DNA of 64,000 nt from Oikopleura dioica (GCA_907165135.1 OU015567.1:3043001-3107000), one strand, 5' to 3'. Positions 24,147 through 35,029 are shown, counted from the stretch's first letter. A program made the numbers and translations. Notes: generated by a model from the letters alone, not told the origin.

Positions 24147-24473
24147 TTATAAAGAATCAGAATGTTTCAAAAAGTATCTCAAATAAAACTTGTTATACAG
24201 ATCTTCCAGTCGTATCGCCAATTTTCCGTTTTCCTTCAGTCTCGGTTTAATGTTGTCGAATGTTTTTTGCTTCAAAATTCTGTATTTATCAATTTCTTCT
24301 TCCATTAAAAGCGCCCTGGCTAGCATCAAATCAATCATTTCTACTCCTTCTTCGTTGAGCACTTTGTAGCTTTCTGTATTCCCGTTCATGTGACGCTCGA
24401 AAGCTTGTCTTCTGGATGAACCAAGAATTTGGGCGGCGAGGAGATGGGGGGTGAATAAAAGCGTTATTTTCAT
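24147..24473 (-). CDS. Small secreted protein (108 aa)
   Basis: Single-exon frame from ATG 24473: a signal-like start MKITLLFTPHLLAAQILG, then a charged helical body (EMIDLMLARALLMEEEIDKY, LYNKFYLRYFLKHSDSL) without cysteine. A minus-strand TATAAA (24498-24503) sits 25 bp before the ATG, which supports this start over the longer in-frame Met at 24542. Family unknown. The lack of cysteine and the small size are compatible with a secreted structural or peptide-like product. Confidence 0.55.
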   Translation of the reverse strand: MKITLLFTPHLLAAQILGSSRRQAFERHMNGNTESYKVLNEEGVEMIDLMLARALLMEEEIDKYRILKQKTFDNIKPRLKENGKLAIRLEDLYNKFYLRYFLKHSDSL

Positions 24474-24497
24474 TTTCGTTGATGGATATATGGCCTG

Positions 24498-24503
24498 TTT
24501 ATA
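24498..24503 (-). promoter_or_regulatory. TATA box of the 24.1-24.5 kb secreted gene
   Basis: TATAAA on the minus strand, 25 bp upstream of the chosen ATG at 24473. It lies inside the longer open frame and so argues against the upstream start. Confidence 0.5.
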
Positions 24504-25013
24504 AAATGTCTCTCTAGGGTGAAGATCTGGAATATATTTCACGAAAAAAGAGCACTGGTTTTCTTTAGCCTTTCGATTCCGCTCGAGATGATGCTACAAG
24601 GATTCTCAAATATTGTCGATGAGACTGGTAATCTTGTTTCCAAGTCGATTCAAATTTATTCAAAAGAAGGAAGACATCGATTCAGCTTATTCAAAAATGG
24701 ACATAAAACGTGTCAACTTGCCTATTTCTTTTGGAGAAATTGGAAGTTCTGAGGAGAATGGGGAGCGTTTGTCCCGTGTCCTATGAGTTATGATAATTTT
24801 ATTCTTATGAAATATAAAAAATAATCAATTTCGAGTGTCTATAATTGACCAAAAAGCCTATATTTTAGCATGACCCTCGCTTCAATGAAAATATAAAATT
24901 ATTTTTGATGAAAATGACGTCAATAGATTCTAGCTAACAAATTTATTCATATCCTCAAAACTAAAATTACCCAATTTCCGCCAAAAACCTTCTGAAATAG
25001 CTCTTTCCAAAAA
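24504..25013. other. Divergent promoter region
   Basis: About 500 bp between two divergent secreted-protein genes. The plus-strand open frame 24519-24752 has no supporting signals. The rest is AT-rich. Confidence 0.4.
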
Positions 25014-25093
25014 TATAAATAACCGCTCAATCCAGGGTTAAATTTAGCGCCGCTCCATAAAAGCAGAGTGCAGGGAACGGATAATTTTATAAA
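25014..25093 (+). promoter_or_regulatory. Two TATA-like boxes for the CUB-mucin gene
   Basis: TATAAAT at 25014-25020 and TATAAA at 25088-25093. The first gives a conventional 5'UTR to the ATG at 25118. The second is only 25 bp from the ATG. Confidence 0.45.
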
Positions 25094-25117
25094 GAAAATA
25101 AAAGTGTGCAAAAAGAT

Positions 25118-27682
25118 ATGCGACTATCAATTTTTGCATCTTTTTTGTCAAGTTTTGTACAAGCAAGTGGAGAGAATTTATGCTTAGGAGATGCTGATAA
25201 GGTACGTTTTTGGGAATCTGGTCAGAGAAATTCCCTTAAAACTAGCATTTCTAGACAAGATAAAATAATATCATTTCAATGAAAATAACAAGGGGAAGCC
25301 TTTGTAGATTATCGCGGAAAAAATTGAGTCCCCGTCATTTTTCTTTAGCTTTCGAAGCGATGGTGATTTTCTTCGAAGGAAAATCATGATTATTTTAATT
25401 TCAATTTTGATGGAAAAGCTTATGCAAAGCTGTAATAACGCATTTTTCAAGGGAGCAACTACGATTTCTCTCTCCTCCGACGAGAGCTTTTGCCGTCTTC
25501 GACCCCGCGATGACGCTCCCCACAAGGTCCGTCTGAAGATGGCAGGTCTTTCCGATACATCGTCGTGCACAGAAGACGAGGATCGCATTTTCATCACGTC
25601 CAACGGCTCACTTTTGGGTCCGCTCTGCCCCAAAGTCCACGAGAAGCACATTCTCGACTGGTTCGGTAGGGAAGACGAGGATGAACAAAGCATTTACGAC
25701 GCGATTTTCGATGCGACGGAAACGACGATGATTTTCGTCCCGGGGAATAAGGTCGAAGCTAATGGCCAAAAAGTCATGATCACCGTGGCTTGGGAAAATA
25801 TGTCTGCAAGACCTGCTTCGTCTCCCAGACAGCCAAAATCCATTGGATCGATGATGGAAGAGCCCTCTGTTTCTCCAGTGTCTCTTTGTCCAATTTCTAC
25901 CTTCGCTTCTGACTTCATTCGGACTGCAAAAGCCAAGTTGGCAAAAGAACCAAAGAAAATCGTCAGAAAAATGGGAATCAAGCTCACTGAGCTTTACGAA
26001 AACTTCGAGGAGGATCATCGCGATTTCTGTCAAGAAGACGCGCTGAAGGTCAACTGCGATATTTTTGAAGAAAATGATGGAGGGTCGCAGCTTGGAATCT
26101 TCACTGCTCTAAGTGAGATAGTCAAGCACATAAGCCCTGAATGCTCTAGCACATTTGTGAACGGATTGAAAGATGATCTTGAAGAATTGAGAGAGCTTCT
26201 TGGCTTTGAAAAGATTGAAGAAACAACTGAGTTTTTGACGACGACAGAAGATTTCACAACAACTACACCTTATACAACAACAGAAACAACACCAATTCTA
26301 ATCACAACAACATCATCAGAACTAACAACTACTTCCACTACAACAACTACAACAACCACAACATCAACAACATCAACAACCACAACAACAACCACTTCAA
26401 CATCAACATCGACATTAACCACTACAACTTCGACAACAAGTACGACTACAACTACAACAACTACAAGCACCACAACAACTACCACAACTGCACCACCTAC
26501 CTCTACAACTGACTACACCACTTCAACAACACAAACTACCGACTACACCACAACCGACAGCTACACCACCACAAACTCACAAAGCACAATAAGCACCAAT
26601 GCACCAACAACCATTCTTCCCACGGAAATCACAACACAACCTCTGCCGTACTCATCGAAAATACGCGAATCCAGTGATTTTAGCAGGCCCTTAGCAGTTT
26701 CCCGAGGAGACTCGATTCTTTCAGACAAAATGTGCAAAATTCGAAATATGCCAGAACGATTCAACACCATCTTCAGCGCCAGAGCAAATGAACTTCGACC
26801 GAAAGATATGAAAATTGTCAAGAGAGCAGTTGTGACAATATCCAAAAGTTTCAAGTGTAAGTGCGCCTCTTTTCAATCAAAAACAATCTTGTTTTCTCCA
26901 CTTTAAATCAGAATGAAACTTCTCCATTCTAGATTGCGATCGAAGTCATGTGCTTTGCGACCTCATCGACTTGAATCGAAAAATGCACGGTTGTCAGCTG
27001 ATCAAATCTCTTACCAACATGATGGACTACCTAGCTGCCGAAGGAACTTGCGAAGTCGACTGGCTCAATGATGTTGCTTCCAAAATTGAGAGTGCTCAAA
27101 TGGTCTTTGGAGAAGACTCCATGGAGAGCTGCCTGGGAACTGATGAAAACTGGGATTTGAGGGAGCTGAAGGAAATGGATGAGGATTTCTTTCGGGGAGA
27201 GAAGAAAACTCTTCAGGTAAAAATGAACAAACGCAAACTTGAGTTCTAATTTTCTTTTAAAGGAAGCTTTGGCAGAAGTTTCAAAACGACAGCTGCCGCT
27301 AAACCATAGATCTTGGGTTTCGAAGATTCGTCTCACCTTGAAATCCGCTCTTGCCGCCCTTGGAAACAAGGAAGACACCCTCATCATTTCCGACATTGAT
27401 ATCTGCGCCGTCTCGGTCGAGCAATTGGAAGCTCATGCTGGAACCATCTTTACTCGCTTTCTCGACTCCGTCCGGGGGGACTCTGGCGCTTCGGAAGAAG
27501 CGGTGAAAACGATGAGCGGAATGATGGCAAGAGTTCTTCGAAAGTTCCGACAAAAGAATCGAAACTCACAGGAAATCAAAGTCGAATGCAACGACTTGAG
27601 AGTCCAGAGAAGTCTGAGGACCAATTTTATTGACATGGCGGACTCGGTCTATCGAATGATACGATTGAACAACCATCCTTGA
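25118..27682 (+). CDS. Secreted CUB-like, Thr-rich mucin with repeated helical Cys domain
   Basis: Exons: leader 25118-25201 (MRLSIFASFLSSFVQASGEN, 28 codons, phase 0); a large exon from about 25430 (LMQSCNNAFFKGATT) to about 26857 (GTAAGT donor); about 26932-27216; and about 27263-27682. After the signal peptide, C-x-GDADKLMQ-SC, SSDESFCRLRP, SDTSSCTEDEDRIFI and SLLGPLCP follow CUB-domain spacing. Next come a helical unit with cysteines, an about 85-residue Thr/Ser tract (26225-26480 and beyond) expected to be O-glycosylated, and two more helical units with similar Cys spacing (MCKIRN...YCDRSHVLCDL; DICAVSVEQ...KVECNDL). The product is about 750 residues and probably extracellular. In a larvacean, mucin-like secreted proteins of this kind are candidates for house or other matrix components, but that is inference. 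Joins keep frame at every intron. Confidence 0.75.
26225..26640 (+). repeat. ACA/ACT trinucleotide-rich tract coding for poly-Thr
   Basis: Imperfect ACA, ACT, ACC and TCA codon runs give a Thr-dominant linker inside the CUB-mucin coding exon. Mixed synonymous codons (ACA, ACC, ACT) point to an older or selected tract rather than recent slippage alone. Confidence 0.75.
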
Positions 27683-27953
27683 GAATCCATCTTTGTCTTC
27701 GCTTCCTGTACAAATAAATTCCTGTAAAACGCTTTATCTTATTCCACAGAACAAGAAAGAGTTCGCGAAAATGCATCAATCTTTCATTAAATGGTTTGTC
27801 TTGTTTTTCCAAATCTTGTTCAATCAAGTGTTTAAAGCACTTTCCCGCACTTGGTCTCCAAAAGCTCTTTATATTGAATAAATGATGCCATTCAGCTTAT
27901 AAGGCGAAGTTATTTCGCTGAGAATCATCATCAAATTCTGGCTAAAGAATTGA

Positions 27954-28418
27954 ATGAGCATGAAAATTTTTCAATATCTTCTTCTGCAAGTTTTTGCGCA
28001 CGGAAATGTCTTCAAACTCAAGAGTTTCTCTCCTGATGATGCAGTTGCTGGAGCAGCGAATTACGACAAAAGGGGTCCGTTTTTCAAAGCGGCCATGAAA
28101 AACATGCAAAAACGCGGCCTCGCATTCGATTTCGACCTCTCCGATTATTACCGCCAGCCGAAAACTAAGCGTGGTCTTTCATTACTTAGCTCCGATCTAG
28201 CCGACTATTTCAACTCGCCATTCCCGACGAAACGCGGTCTCGGCTACGGAGCACCAATTTTTGACGATTTCTACGATTCTGACTTTACGCAAAAACGAGG
28301 AATTGAGGATTTGATCAGCGGACTTGCTCCTGCCAACGGTGGAGACAACGAAGATGTCAAGCCGAAAATCAGGCTTTATCGACGATTCCAGGAGCGGGGT
28401 TTTTTACCACAAATATGA
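27954..28418 (+). CDS. Neuropeptide-like precursor with five KRG cleavage sites
   Basis: Single exon of 154 codons, TATAAG box 56 bp upstream (27898-27903). The N-terminus MSMKIFQYLLLQVFAHG is a plausible signal peptide. Five Lys-Arg sites each followed by Gly (DKRG, QKRG, TKRG, TKRG, QKRG) are spaced by 12-19 residues and release peptides such as GPFFKAAMKNMQ, GLAFDFDLSDYYRQPKT, GLSLLSSDLADYFNSPFPT and GLGYGAPIFDDFYDSDFTQ. The three longer peptides share G-L, an acidic-aromatic core (D-L-x-D-Y or D-D-F-Y) and a polar end. No Gly occurs before a cleavage site, so C-terminal amidation is not predicted. Dibasic spacing with internally related peptides is characteristic of prohormone-convertase substrates. 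Receptor and function unknown. Confidence 0.7.
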   Translation: MSMKIFQYLLLQVFAHGNVFKLKSFSPDDAVAGAANYDKRGPFFKAAMKNMQKRGLAFDFDLSDYYRQPKTKRGLSLLSSDLADYFNSPFPTKRGLGYGAPIFDDFYDSDFTQKRGIEDLISGLAPANGGDNEDVKPKIRLYRRFQERGFLPQI

Positions 28419-29558
28419 CACTACGAGATAGCCGCGCGCGGCTTTTTTCGCATATTTTCTTCTTCGGCAGTCACTTGAAAAAGCCTTTCAAAGCCAGACG
28501 ATCCAGAGACATTGGACGCTCTCATGAAAACTTACTTTCAAAATTGATAAAAAACGAATTTGTCTGTTTCGCCTGTTAAAAAATGGGCGGTTATGTTTCT
28601 GTTTCCTATTATTTATCTCTTTTGCTTTCAATAAAATTCATATGCAAGTTGCATAATGCAACCATAAAAATAAGGAAAGAATTGAGGTTTTGTTCAGTTT
28701 ATTTAATTAATTTTTGAGGTCCTTGCGGGAGTGAAAAGTAATCTGTTCTTCTTTATACAATTTTAAACACATTTTTTCAACAGAAGTTTTTTACAGAAAA
28801 ACAAGAATAAAAGATGAAACGAAGCAAGAATTCGTATCTGATAATAGCCGAATGAGTAGCTCTAGAACTGCGAACTGAAAGCAGAGCGTTTTGAGATGAA
28901 GTGGAAGTTGCGCAGCCCTTATCTACGCATAGACACTTGCGCCTTGTAGTAACTCGAAGGCATGAAGAAATGGAAGAAACAGAGAGCGGCGCATGCGGAG
29001 AAAAGCTAAAGAAAAATGTTGAGAACTTGGCAAGGTCGACAATTGAAAATTTGATGGAAACTGGGAACTTTTTAAATCGCTCTTTGACATTTTCAGGGGT
29101 TATCGGTCAAGCTGGAGGGCTCTTCAGCTGTCCAAACAAAAATCCAGCCTCCCAGAAATTTCAAAAATCACAAATATCATCTTTTAATAATTTGCTTGAG
29201 GTCGAATTTGGCATTCCCGCGGGCGAGTTTGCGGCGATTTTACGATTTGAAATTTATTATCTTCGCCTCGGCTTGGCCCAAATCTATAAATTAGACCATG
29301 ATAACCAAAGAGGTAAAATTCGCCTCAAGGGCAATTTATCCTTCGCCGCAGGCTGGTGCCGCGAGGACCGACCGCAAGGAGCCATTTTAATAAAGGGCGA
29401 GTTTCAATTATATTTTTGAACCTTGAAAGTTGAAAGTCGAGACAATTGGAGAAAGCGGAACACCCCGCAGGCTACTGTCAATTGATTGAAAAATAAGAAT
29501 GATCAAAGAGCGATGCCGCCCTTTTTTGGGCAGTATTAGATTACAGTTTTATTGTTGG
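28419..29558. other. Stretch without a supported gene
   Basis: About 1.1 kb. It starts with an AGCCGCGCGCGGCT palindrome just after the peptide-precursor stop. A 172-codon plus-strand open frame (28901-29419) is present but unsupported. Confidence 0.4.
28430..28443. repeat. AGCCGC-GC-GCGGCT palindrome followed by T run
   Basis: Perfect 14-bp palindrome 12 bp after the stop of the peptide precursor, followed by TTTTTT. It belongs to the AGCCGC hairpin family found seven times in the window. Confidence 0.6.
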
Positions 29559-30241
29559 TTATTGAATTACCTGGTAGAAGAAAATGATCAAAACAGTCGA
29601 GCCAAGACTGGGGAGCATTGAATTGAAGAGGGCTTTTTGAACATCGATACAGGACTGCTGACAGGACTAAAACAAGAAAGACAAAACGGTCGAGCCTTGA
29701 GTTACCTTATAGAACTCTTCCTCCAGACAGCACTGGTTTTGAACTTTGAAGCTAGACCAAAACCGTTTCGCGAGAATTTGATCGTCTTTTTGGCTTTCCT
29801 TCATATCCGCCTCGATGAAGTTCGTAACGAGCTCGTATCTAGTGTACAGGAATCCGCCAGCAACGACCTCCAGTATGCAGAGTAAAAGGAGTGAGATACT
29901 GTAAGCGAGGACGGCATAGCGGGATTTTTTCGCGGAGCCGAGGGTTCCAATTAGGCCCAGAATGGTCAAAGTGCAAGAAAGGAGGCCAGAACTGATTGTT
30001 GTTATTCCTGAAATTTTCATGATCAGTTTCAGTGCCGAAGGGATTTATGAAAGCTTGTCCAGAGTTGATAGTTGTATTTATGCAGGCAGCTGATAAAGAC
30101 TGTGATAGTTGACAGTGTTTGGACGCGCCTTCGACTTGAAGCCCTGCTATCTTGCTTTTTCTTACCTAGACTCGGATAAGTTAGCGTGAGGGCACCAATA
30201 CTTCCACCACAGAGCACCAAGGGACAAGTTGTTAATACCAC
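29559..30241 (-). CDS. Divergent tetraspanin-like four-pass protein (start unresolved)
   Basis: Exons in order: about 30170-30260 (VVLTTCPLVLCGGSIGALTL, first membrane segment), about 29705-30007 (ITTISSGLLSCTLTILGLIG; YAVLAYSISLLLLCILEVVA; then a loop with VQNQCCLEEEFY), and 29559-29670 (SCQQSCIDVQKALFN and a last hydrophobic segment STVLIIFF). Four hydrophobic segments, a longer second loop, a CC pair and two further cysteines match tetraspanin layout, but the CCG glycine is absent (CCL). The tail after TM4 is very short (VIQ). No ATG precedes TM1 in frame: a TAG acceptor lies just upstream, so the initiator is on an unseen exon. Confidence 0.6.
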
Positions 30242-30533
30242 TGTTATTCGTAATGCCTAAAGGTTTCATAAGGTCTCGAGAACATGAAATTTGTCTAGAG
30301 AATCGAAGGAACGTATTCGTCTCCAGAACATGAAATTGATTACATAACAGTCTCTACATGGATAAAATTGTTCTAGATAGGCGGATGAAAAAAATTCCCC
30401 AGTGAGCCACGGAACAGGGGTGCTCTGACCGAGACGCAGGGTAGGGTTAAGAAAACAAGAGAAAGTTTCAAGTTGATATTTGAAATGTCGCTGCTCAGCC
30501 AGCTGGAACCTGTTGAGTGGTAAGCCCCCATAT

Positions 30534-30790
30534 TTAGCAAAAATCTGTTGTCTTTATCATTCTTGATCCAGGGATGAGCCCCGGTTTCGCTTGCATAAAC
30601 ACACACTTTTCAACTTCTTTAAGGAAATCGATTTTTAACTCTTGCGCCTCAAGTTTCGAATTCACCCCTGCCATTTCATTTTGCGATGAATTTCGAGCAA
30701 GATCAGTAATATTGACAACTGTCAAATCAACCAGGATCTCTTTTCTGATCTTCTTTCCGTCAGTCGGAATTTCCTTTTCGGAAATGAGGG
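30534..30790 (-). CDS. Uncertain coding exon
   Basis: A minus-strand frame reads IPTDGKKIRKEILVDLTVVN, then ITDLARNSSQNEMAG and LKEVEKCVFMQAKPG before a stop at 30534. It has amphipathic character and potential N-glycosylation sites (NIT, NSS). It could be an isolated exon of an extracellular domain, but no flanking exons were identified. Confidence 0.25.
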
Positions 30791-31650
30791 CCGCTTTCGC
30801 TTTTTATGAATTTGTCAAATCCGGGATATCCGTCGAGGGCGCGTCAAATCCCATCATCGTCAAATTCGAAAAAATTTTTGAAAGTTTTCAAATGTCGCTG
30901 CCAATTTTTTTCCGACAGAAATGGCAGACACACCTGCTTCATGATCAACAAGGCAGAGTTACTGTACGTTTGTTTCCTTAAAAAATAACAGCATCGCATA
31001 ACAGACCCAAAGGCCAAGAAAAAAAAGGCCCGCTCGAGCAAAAGACAAATAACCCGCTTATGTATTCTTATGGAAATTCTACGCGCACGTGACACACACT
31101 TCCTTGGCCGAGGTCCAGAAATAACAACTTTTCAGAATCCTCGGCTGCGGATTAACCTTCTCAAAATACCAAAATAGATTATCAACGTAAAAAGAAGATT
31201 AATATTTTGGTCAGACCCACGTGCCAAAGAAAATCAAAATTAAGGGGGTAACCTTCGTTTTTCGAATTTTACTGTAAAAAGAAATTCTTGCTCCACTTTC
31301 CTTTTTATTTTAATTTGAAGGTCAGCACTTGAATCAAAATCTCGTGAGAGCCTGGGAGAGTGCGAGAAACTTTTTGAATTGAGCGGAACAAAAGGGCTAC
31401 AGAACAAATTGTGGCATATCTTGAGACAACTTTCCTCCACTCGACTACAGTGGACAAATAGAGCCGCCAGAAGGCCCGCTTTTGTGAACAAAAATATGAA
31501 ATTTTCACCGCAACTTTCTCTGTAAGGATATTGTTGGCTTGGAATAAAGCCAGCTGGAGATAATTTTTATTTCCGGAAATTTCAATTCTTCACGGAACAT
31601 GTTGTCTTCAAGACTTCTTTTTAGCTGGAGTTAGCAACCTGTGGAGAAAA

Positions 31651-31788
31651 CCTGAGTCAGGGTTAGGTTTTGAAGGAGTGTTGATGAAAGCCGCGTAGCG
31701 GCTTTTTCCAAAATCGAAGCCGCAAAGCGGCTTCGCCAAAGAAGCCATTTGGTGTTTTTTTTTTGCAAACTTAGGACCCTGAGTCAGG
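31651..31788. repeat. Double AGCCGC hairpin flanked by CCTGAGTCAGG
   Basis: CCTGAGTCAGG at 31651-31661 and 31778-31788 bracket two hairpins: AGCCGC-GTA-GCGGCT (31689-31703) and AGCCGC-AAA-GCGGCT (31718-31732). This is the most complete copy of the module. Confidence 0.7.
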
Positions 31789-33523
31789 CTTCGCAAATGT
31801 AGCTCATGCTTTTTCGTAATTTCTTTGTTTCTCATAAATTCTTCAACCTTATCAAACAAATCCGGAAATCAGATCTTCAAAAGAATGCATGGGAAAAAAC
31901 AAATATATAAATAAAAAGCTGAAAGACATTTTCCGAAGATCAAATGCGGAATTTATGATTTGCTTCTTCTTTTGATGTTAATATTCGTCCTGGCGCATTA
32001 TCTGAGATTACGCCCGTAAATCATTAGTTCAAAAAACGACCACCCGTTAATTTAACAAAAAGTTTTACTTTCATTTCGTGTTGATTTTTCAAGCTTGTTA
32101 AAATCTTTTTGGCAAAAAAAATCTCAAATTTGAATATTGTCACACTTTGAAGATGTGGTTGAAGACTTTGACAAAGCAAATAAGGAGGTTATTAGTGGTT
32201 AAATACGGAAATTGCGAACAATAAAACGAGAAGATGGTTATTTCCGCTTCGAGCTCAAGGTCAGAGAAAAACAATACAGCTTTGTTTTTCTGGGTTTCAG
32301 GGGAGGAAATAGACAGGGAAATAAAAAATGAAAGACTACAGTAGCATAAAAAAGCTGTAAGAAAATTCTGACAAGACAGGGCTTATTTTAAGTGCTAAAC
32401 AAGTGTTTTAACGACAACCGGAAACTGCTTCGTATATTTCCTTCTTGCTATAAACTTAACCGGCTTACCCTTTCCCTATCTGATGAAAGAGGCTCACGTA
32501 TTTACGAAAAATAAATTCGTAAATGGCAATAAATTCGGCTTCGTAATTCGCAAATCGTAAATGCTCCATTTTGTCTGACAGAATTTTGACAAAAACGGAT
32601 GTATTTATCACCGGGTCGGTATACAACTCAAAATTGTCAAAATAAATTTATTGTAATTTGTATTTGTTGTGTAAGAGCGCAGCGAGGGGTTAAGGTTACT
32701 AAGTGTTAACCTTTCTTTCGTAGCGATTCTAGAGCAGGTTCTTTTACATAGGGTCTTAACATAGGGAAACCCTTATTTTAACATACTAAACGAAAGATAT
32801 TCAACTTATAAAGACTGAATAAACCTCAAAATTTAGAGTTTTATTTAAAAAAATTTTAATGAAAAATTTCTATTACCCTTTCATTTACGAAAATGACCAT
32901 TTGTCCGACATTTGAGTTGTCAAGATTGTAAAGAACACTTCAATATATCATAAGAACCGTCAAAAATTAAAAATAAAAAACTTAATTACCTGATAAATAC
33001 AGAAATTCGGCACCCAGTTCATCCGCTTTTCAGCTTTTCATTTTTCATGCTCTCTTTTTCATTATTTTTCTTTTGGCTGATATTTGAGTTTTAGTCTTTT
33101 CTTAACTAATTTAAAGAAAGTTTAAGTCTAATTAATAACACATAACGAATCATGTGGCGAAAAAAGTGAGCCTTTGGGCAGGGACCGCTGTGCGCGTTTA
33201 CGCCCTCGCGCGCCCTCGAAAAGCTCAAATTCCAGAAGACGGCTCAGCCGGATCAGCCACACCAGCACTCTTCTGTATTCTGAGCCGCGCAGCGCAAGTT
33301 CGACCACTTTGTAAGACCAAAAGCCTACTTCCGCCCCTCTGAAAACTTTTCAGAAGCGGAACATCCTTCTGTTTTTAATCTTTCTTTTAGAAATTTTATC
33401 CAGAAATAAGAATACTAAAGGTGGGGCAAGGGTTTTCTTTCAGGGCTCGAAAACCTGTGTTGTGCCTTAGTCAGGATTAAAAAACCCTATAACTATGACA
33501 AAGATCGAAAGGAAATATTGGAG

Positions 33524-33566
33524 AAGCCGCTTCGCGGCTTCGTTTTTAAAAAAGCCGCTACGCGGC
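33524..33566. repeat. Paired AGCCGC hairpins
   Basis: AGCCGC-TTC-GCGGCT (33524-33538) and AGCCGC-TAC-GCGGCT (33552-33566). A degenerate CCTTAGTCAGG lies about 60 bp upstream. Confidence 0.65.
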
Positions 33567-33654
33567 TTTTAATTAATAATTTTTTTTTCAATTTCATATT
33601 ATTATAAAATTAAAAAAAAATAATAAAAAAAATATCAAAAAAGAACATTATTTT

Positions 33655-34860
33655 TTAACTCATGACTTCGTACTTGTAAGATTTTTGTGTCAATTCTTCT
33701 GACAAGGAGAGAAACTGGTCATTTCTTATTTTCAAGAGGGTCTGTCGCCTATCAATCTTGAGAATGTCAGAAGGCTCTGTTGGCTCAAGGTGCGCTGAGA
33801 ATAGAAATCCAAAACCAAAATGAAGACAAATTGGCCATAAATCGACGCTGACTTTTATTCTTGCTTTTGTTGCAGAGTTTTAGAGGGGAAATCGCCTTTA
33901 TCTTTCTAATATGGCTTAATTGATTGATTTGATAGTTATTTACAGTAAAAACTCGGCTTTGAACTTGTTCATTTTTGAAAGAAAAAGATATGGCTATCTC
34001 GCTCGTGCCAGTTTGTCAAGATTGATTTTGGCTGGTGCTAACATTTCCGGAAACGGTCTGTTGGTCTTGAAAAAAGGGCAGCTTTGATATGAAAAGATAG
34101 GAGTCTCGGCTAAGTGTCGGCATAATCAACAATCTGTTGTTTTTCGAGTAAACAATTTACAATTAAGAAATGCTTCATCCACGGGGCTTTGTATATATTT
34201 TCATTTGATTCTTATTTAATCACATTTTAGTACTGAAAAATGAAGAAAATGATTCAAGTTTTTGGCTTTTTTTTCATTGTTTTTGATTCTGCACAGGAAA
34301 ATAATGAAAACACATGGCAATCGTTATAAAAACACTTTTTAGATAAAATGAATAAATGGCAACTGTTGATATCAAAAAAGCTTTTTCGTCTAAAATTCGA
34401 TCACTGATGTTGGAGGACGCGAATTTCGCGGTGTAGAAATCAACGAGGATGGAAATGTGAGGTTCTTTTACTGTTTCTGGCGGGAAGGCGCAATGATGAA
34501 GGGCTTCTAGTGATGCGTAGTCTTCTCCGTTGATTTTTGCGATTTGACAGTTGTCTACGCAGAAATTAGAGAGTGAAGTAATAACCTACAAGATGGAAGT
34601 GTAGAAATTGTGTTTGAATCAGAGAAAAGGATGAGTTCAAAATATTTGGCCAAGATACTTTTACTAAAATTTATGATTCTTTTTACCTGATGATTCTAGA
34701 ATTGCCGAAAAAACTTTCGCCTTGAGTTTTTCATCGTTATCTCCGTCAGTCAGCTTTTCATCCTTGCAAAGATCGTATTCCTCGTTGAACAGATGGTCTT
34801 CCACTTTTTCCATGAAGTGTTTCAAAGCAAAGAACTCGTAGTTTGCGCTTTGAATTGGTT
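33655..34860 (-). CDS. Uncharacterised spliced gene (exons partly resolved)
   Basis: Three exon-like frames share this strand. About 34687-34855 reads NYEFFALKHFMEKVEDHLFN and EEYDLCKDEKLTDGD and ends in phase 1 at GTAAAAAG. About 34376-34570 starts after TGCGTAG with DNCQIAKINGEDYASLEALH and includes ISILVDFYTAKFASSNISD. About 33655-33797 gives HLEPTEPSDILKIDRRQTLL and ends SYKYEVMS with a stop at 33655. The first two join in frame. The link to the last is inferred, and the middle exon also reads on to a stop at 34274. The initiator is unresolved: an upstream leader MQISSLIITQRNLLFSLLCN would need a 28-nt intron. Family unknown. Confidence 0.4.
34240..34329 (+). CDS. Possible tiny secreted peptide or leader exon
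   Basis: ATG at 34240 gives MKKMIQVFGFFFIVFDSAQE followed by NNENTWQSL and a stop. TATATA (34192-34197) lies 43 bp upstream. It looks like a signal-peptide leader of the type used by other secreted genes here, but no onward exon was identified, and it overlaps the opposite-strand gene at 33.7-34.9 kb. Confidence 0.3.
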   Translation: MKKMIQVFGFFFIVFDSAQENNENTWQSL

Positions 34861-35029
34861 ACTGAGACGCCATTACAGTTGCATAAAAGGGAAAACAGTA
34901 GATTTCTTTGCGTTATGATTAACGATGATATTTGCATTTTTTAAGTGTGCTTCTTCCGGCGACTAAGCCTGATGCATGAGAATAATATCAAATTAAATCA
35001 AATCTGTCGAGAAAGGAAATTGTTAAGAC

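Larger units (their letters stand above)
30791..33654. other. Gene-poor, repeat-bearing stretch
   Basis: About 2.9 kb with short unsupported open frames. It holds the 31.65-31.79 and 33.5 kb hairpin modules and AT-rich tracts (32.4-33.1, 33.57-33.66). Nothing else was recognised. Confidence 0.45.

Noticed and set aside
26270..26485. Minus-strand Val-rich open frame
   Set aside because: It is the antisense of the Thr-rich mucin tract; the valine pattern is the complement of ACN codons.
28430..28450. Bacterial-type rho-independent terminator after the peptide gene
   Set aside because: The hairpin plus T run looks like one, but the genes are intron-containing and eukaryotic, and the same hairpin occurs in introns and intergenic DNA as a dispersed repeat.
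28901..29419. 172-cod­on plus-strand open frame
   Set aside because: Length is notable, but there is no domain, no signal peptide, no TATA box near the start and no polyadenylation signal tied to it. Composition changes mid-frame, so a chance frame is likelier.
31608..31859. Minus-strand open frame across the 31.7-kb hairpins
   Set aside because: Much of it is translated repeat sequence (AGCCGC hairpins and CCTGAGTCAGG).
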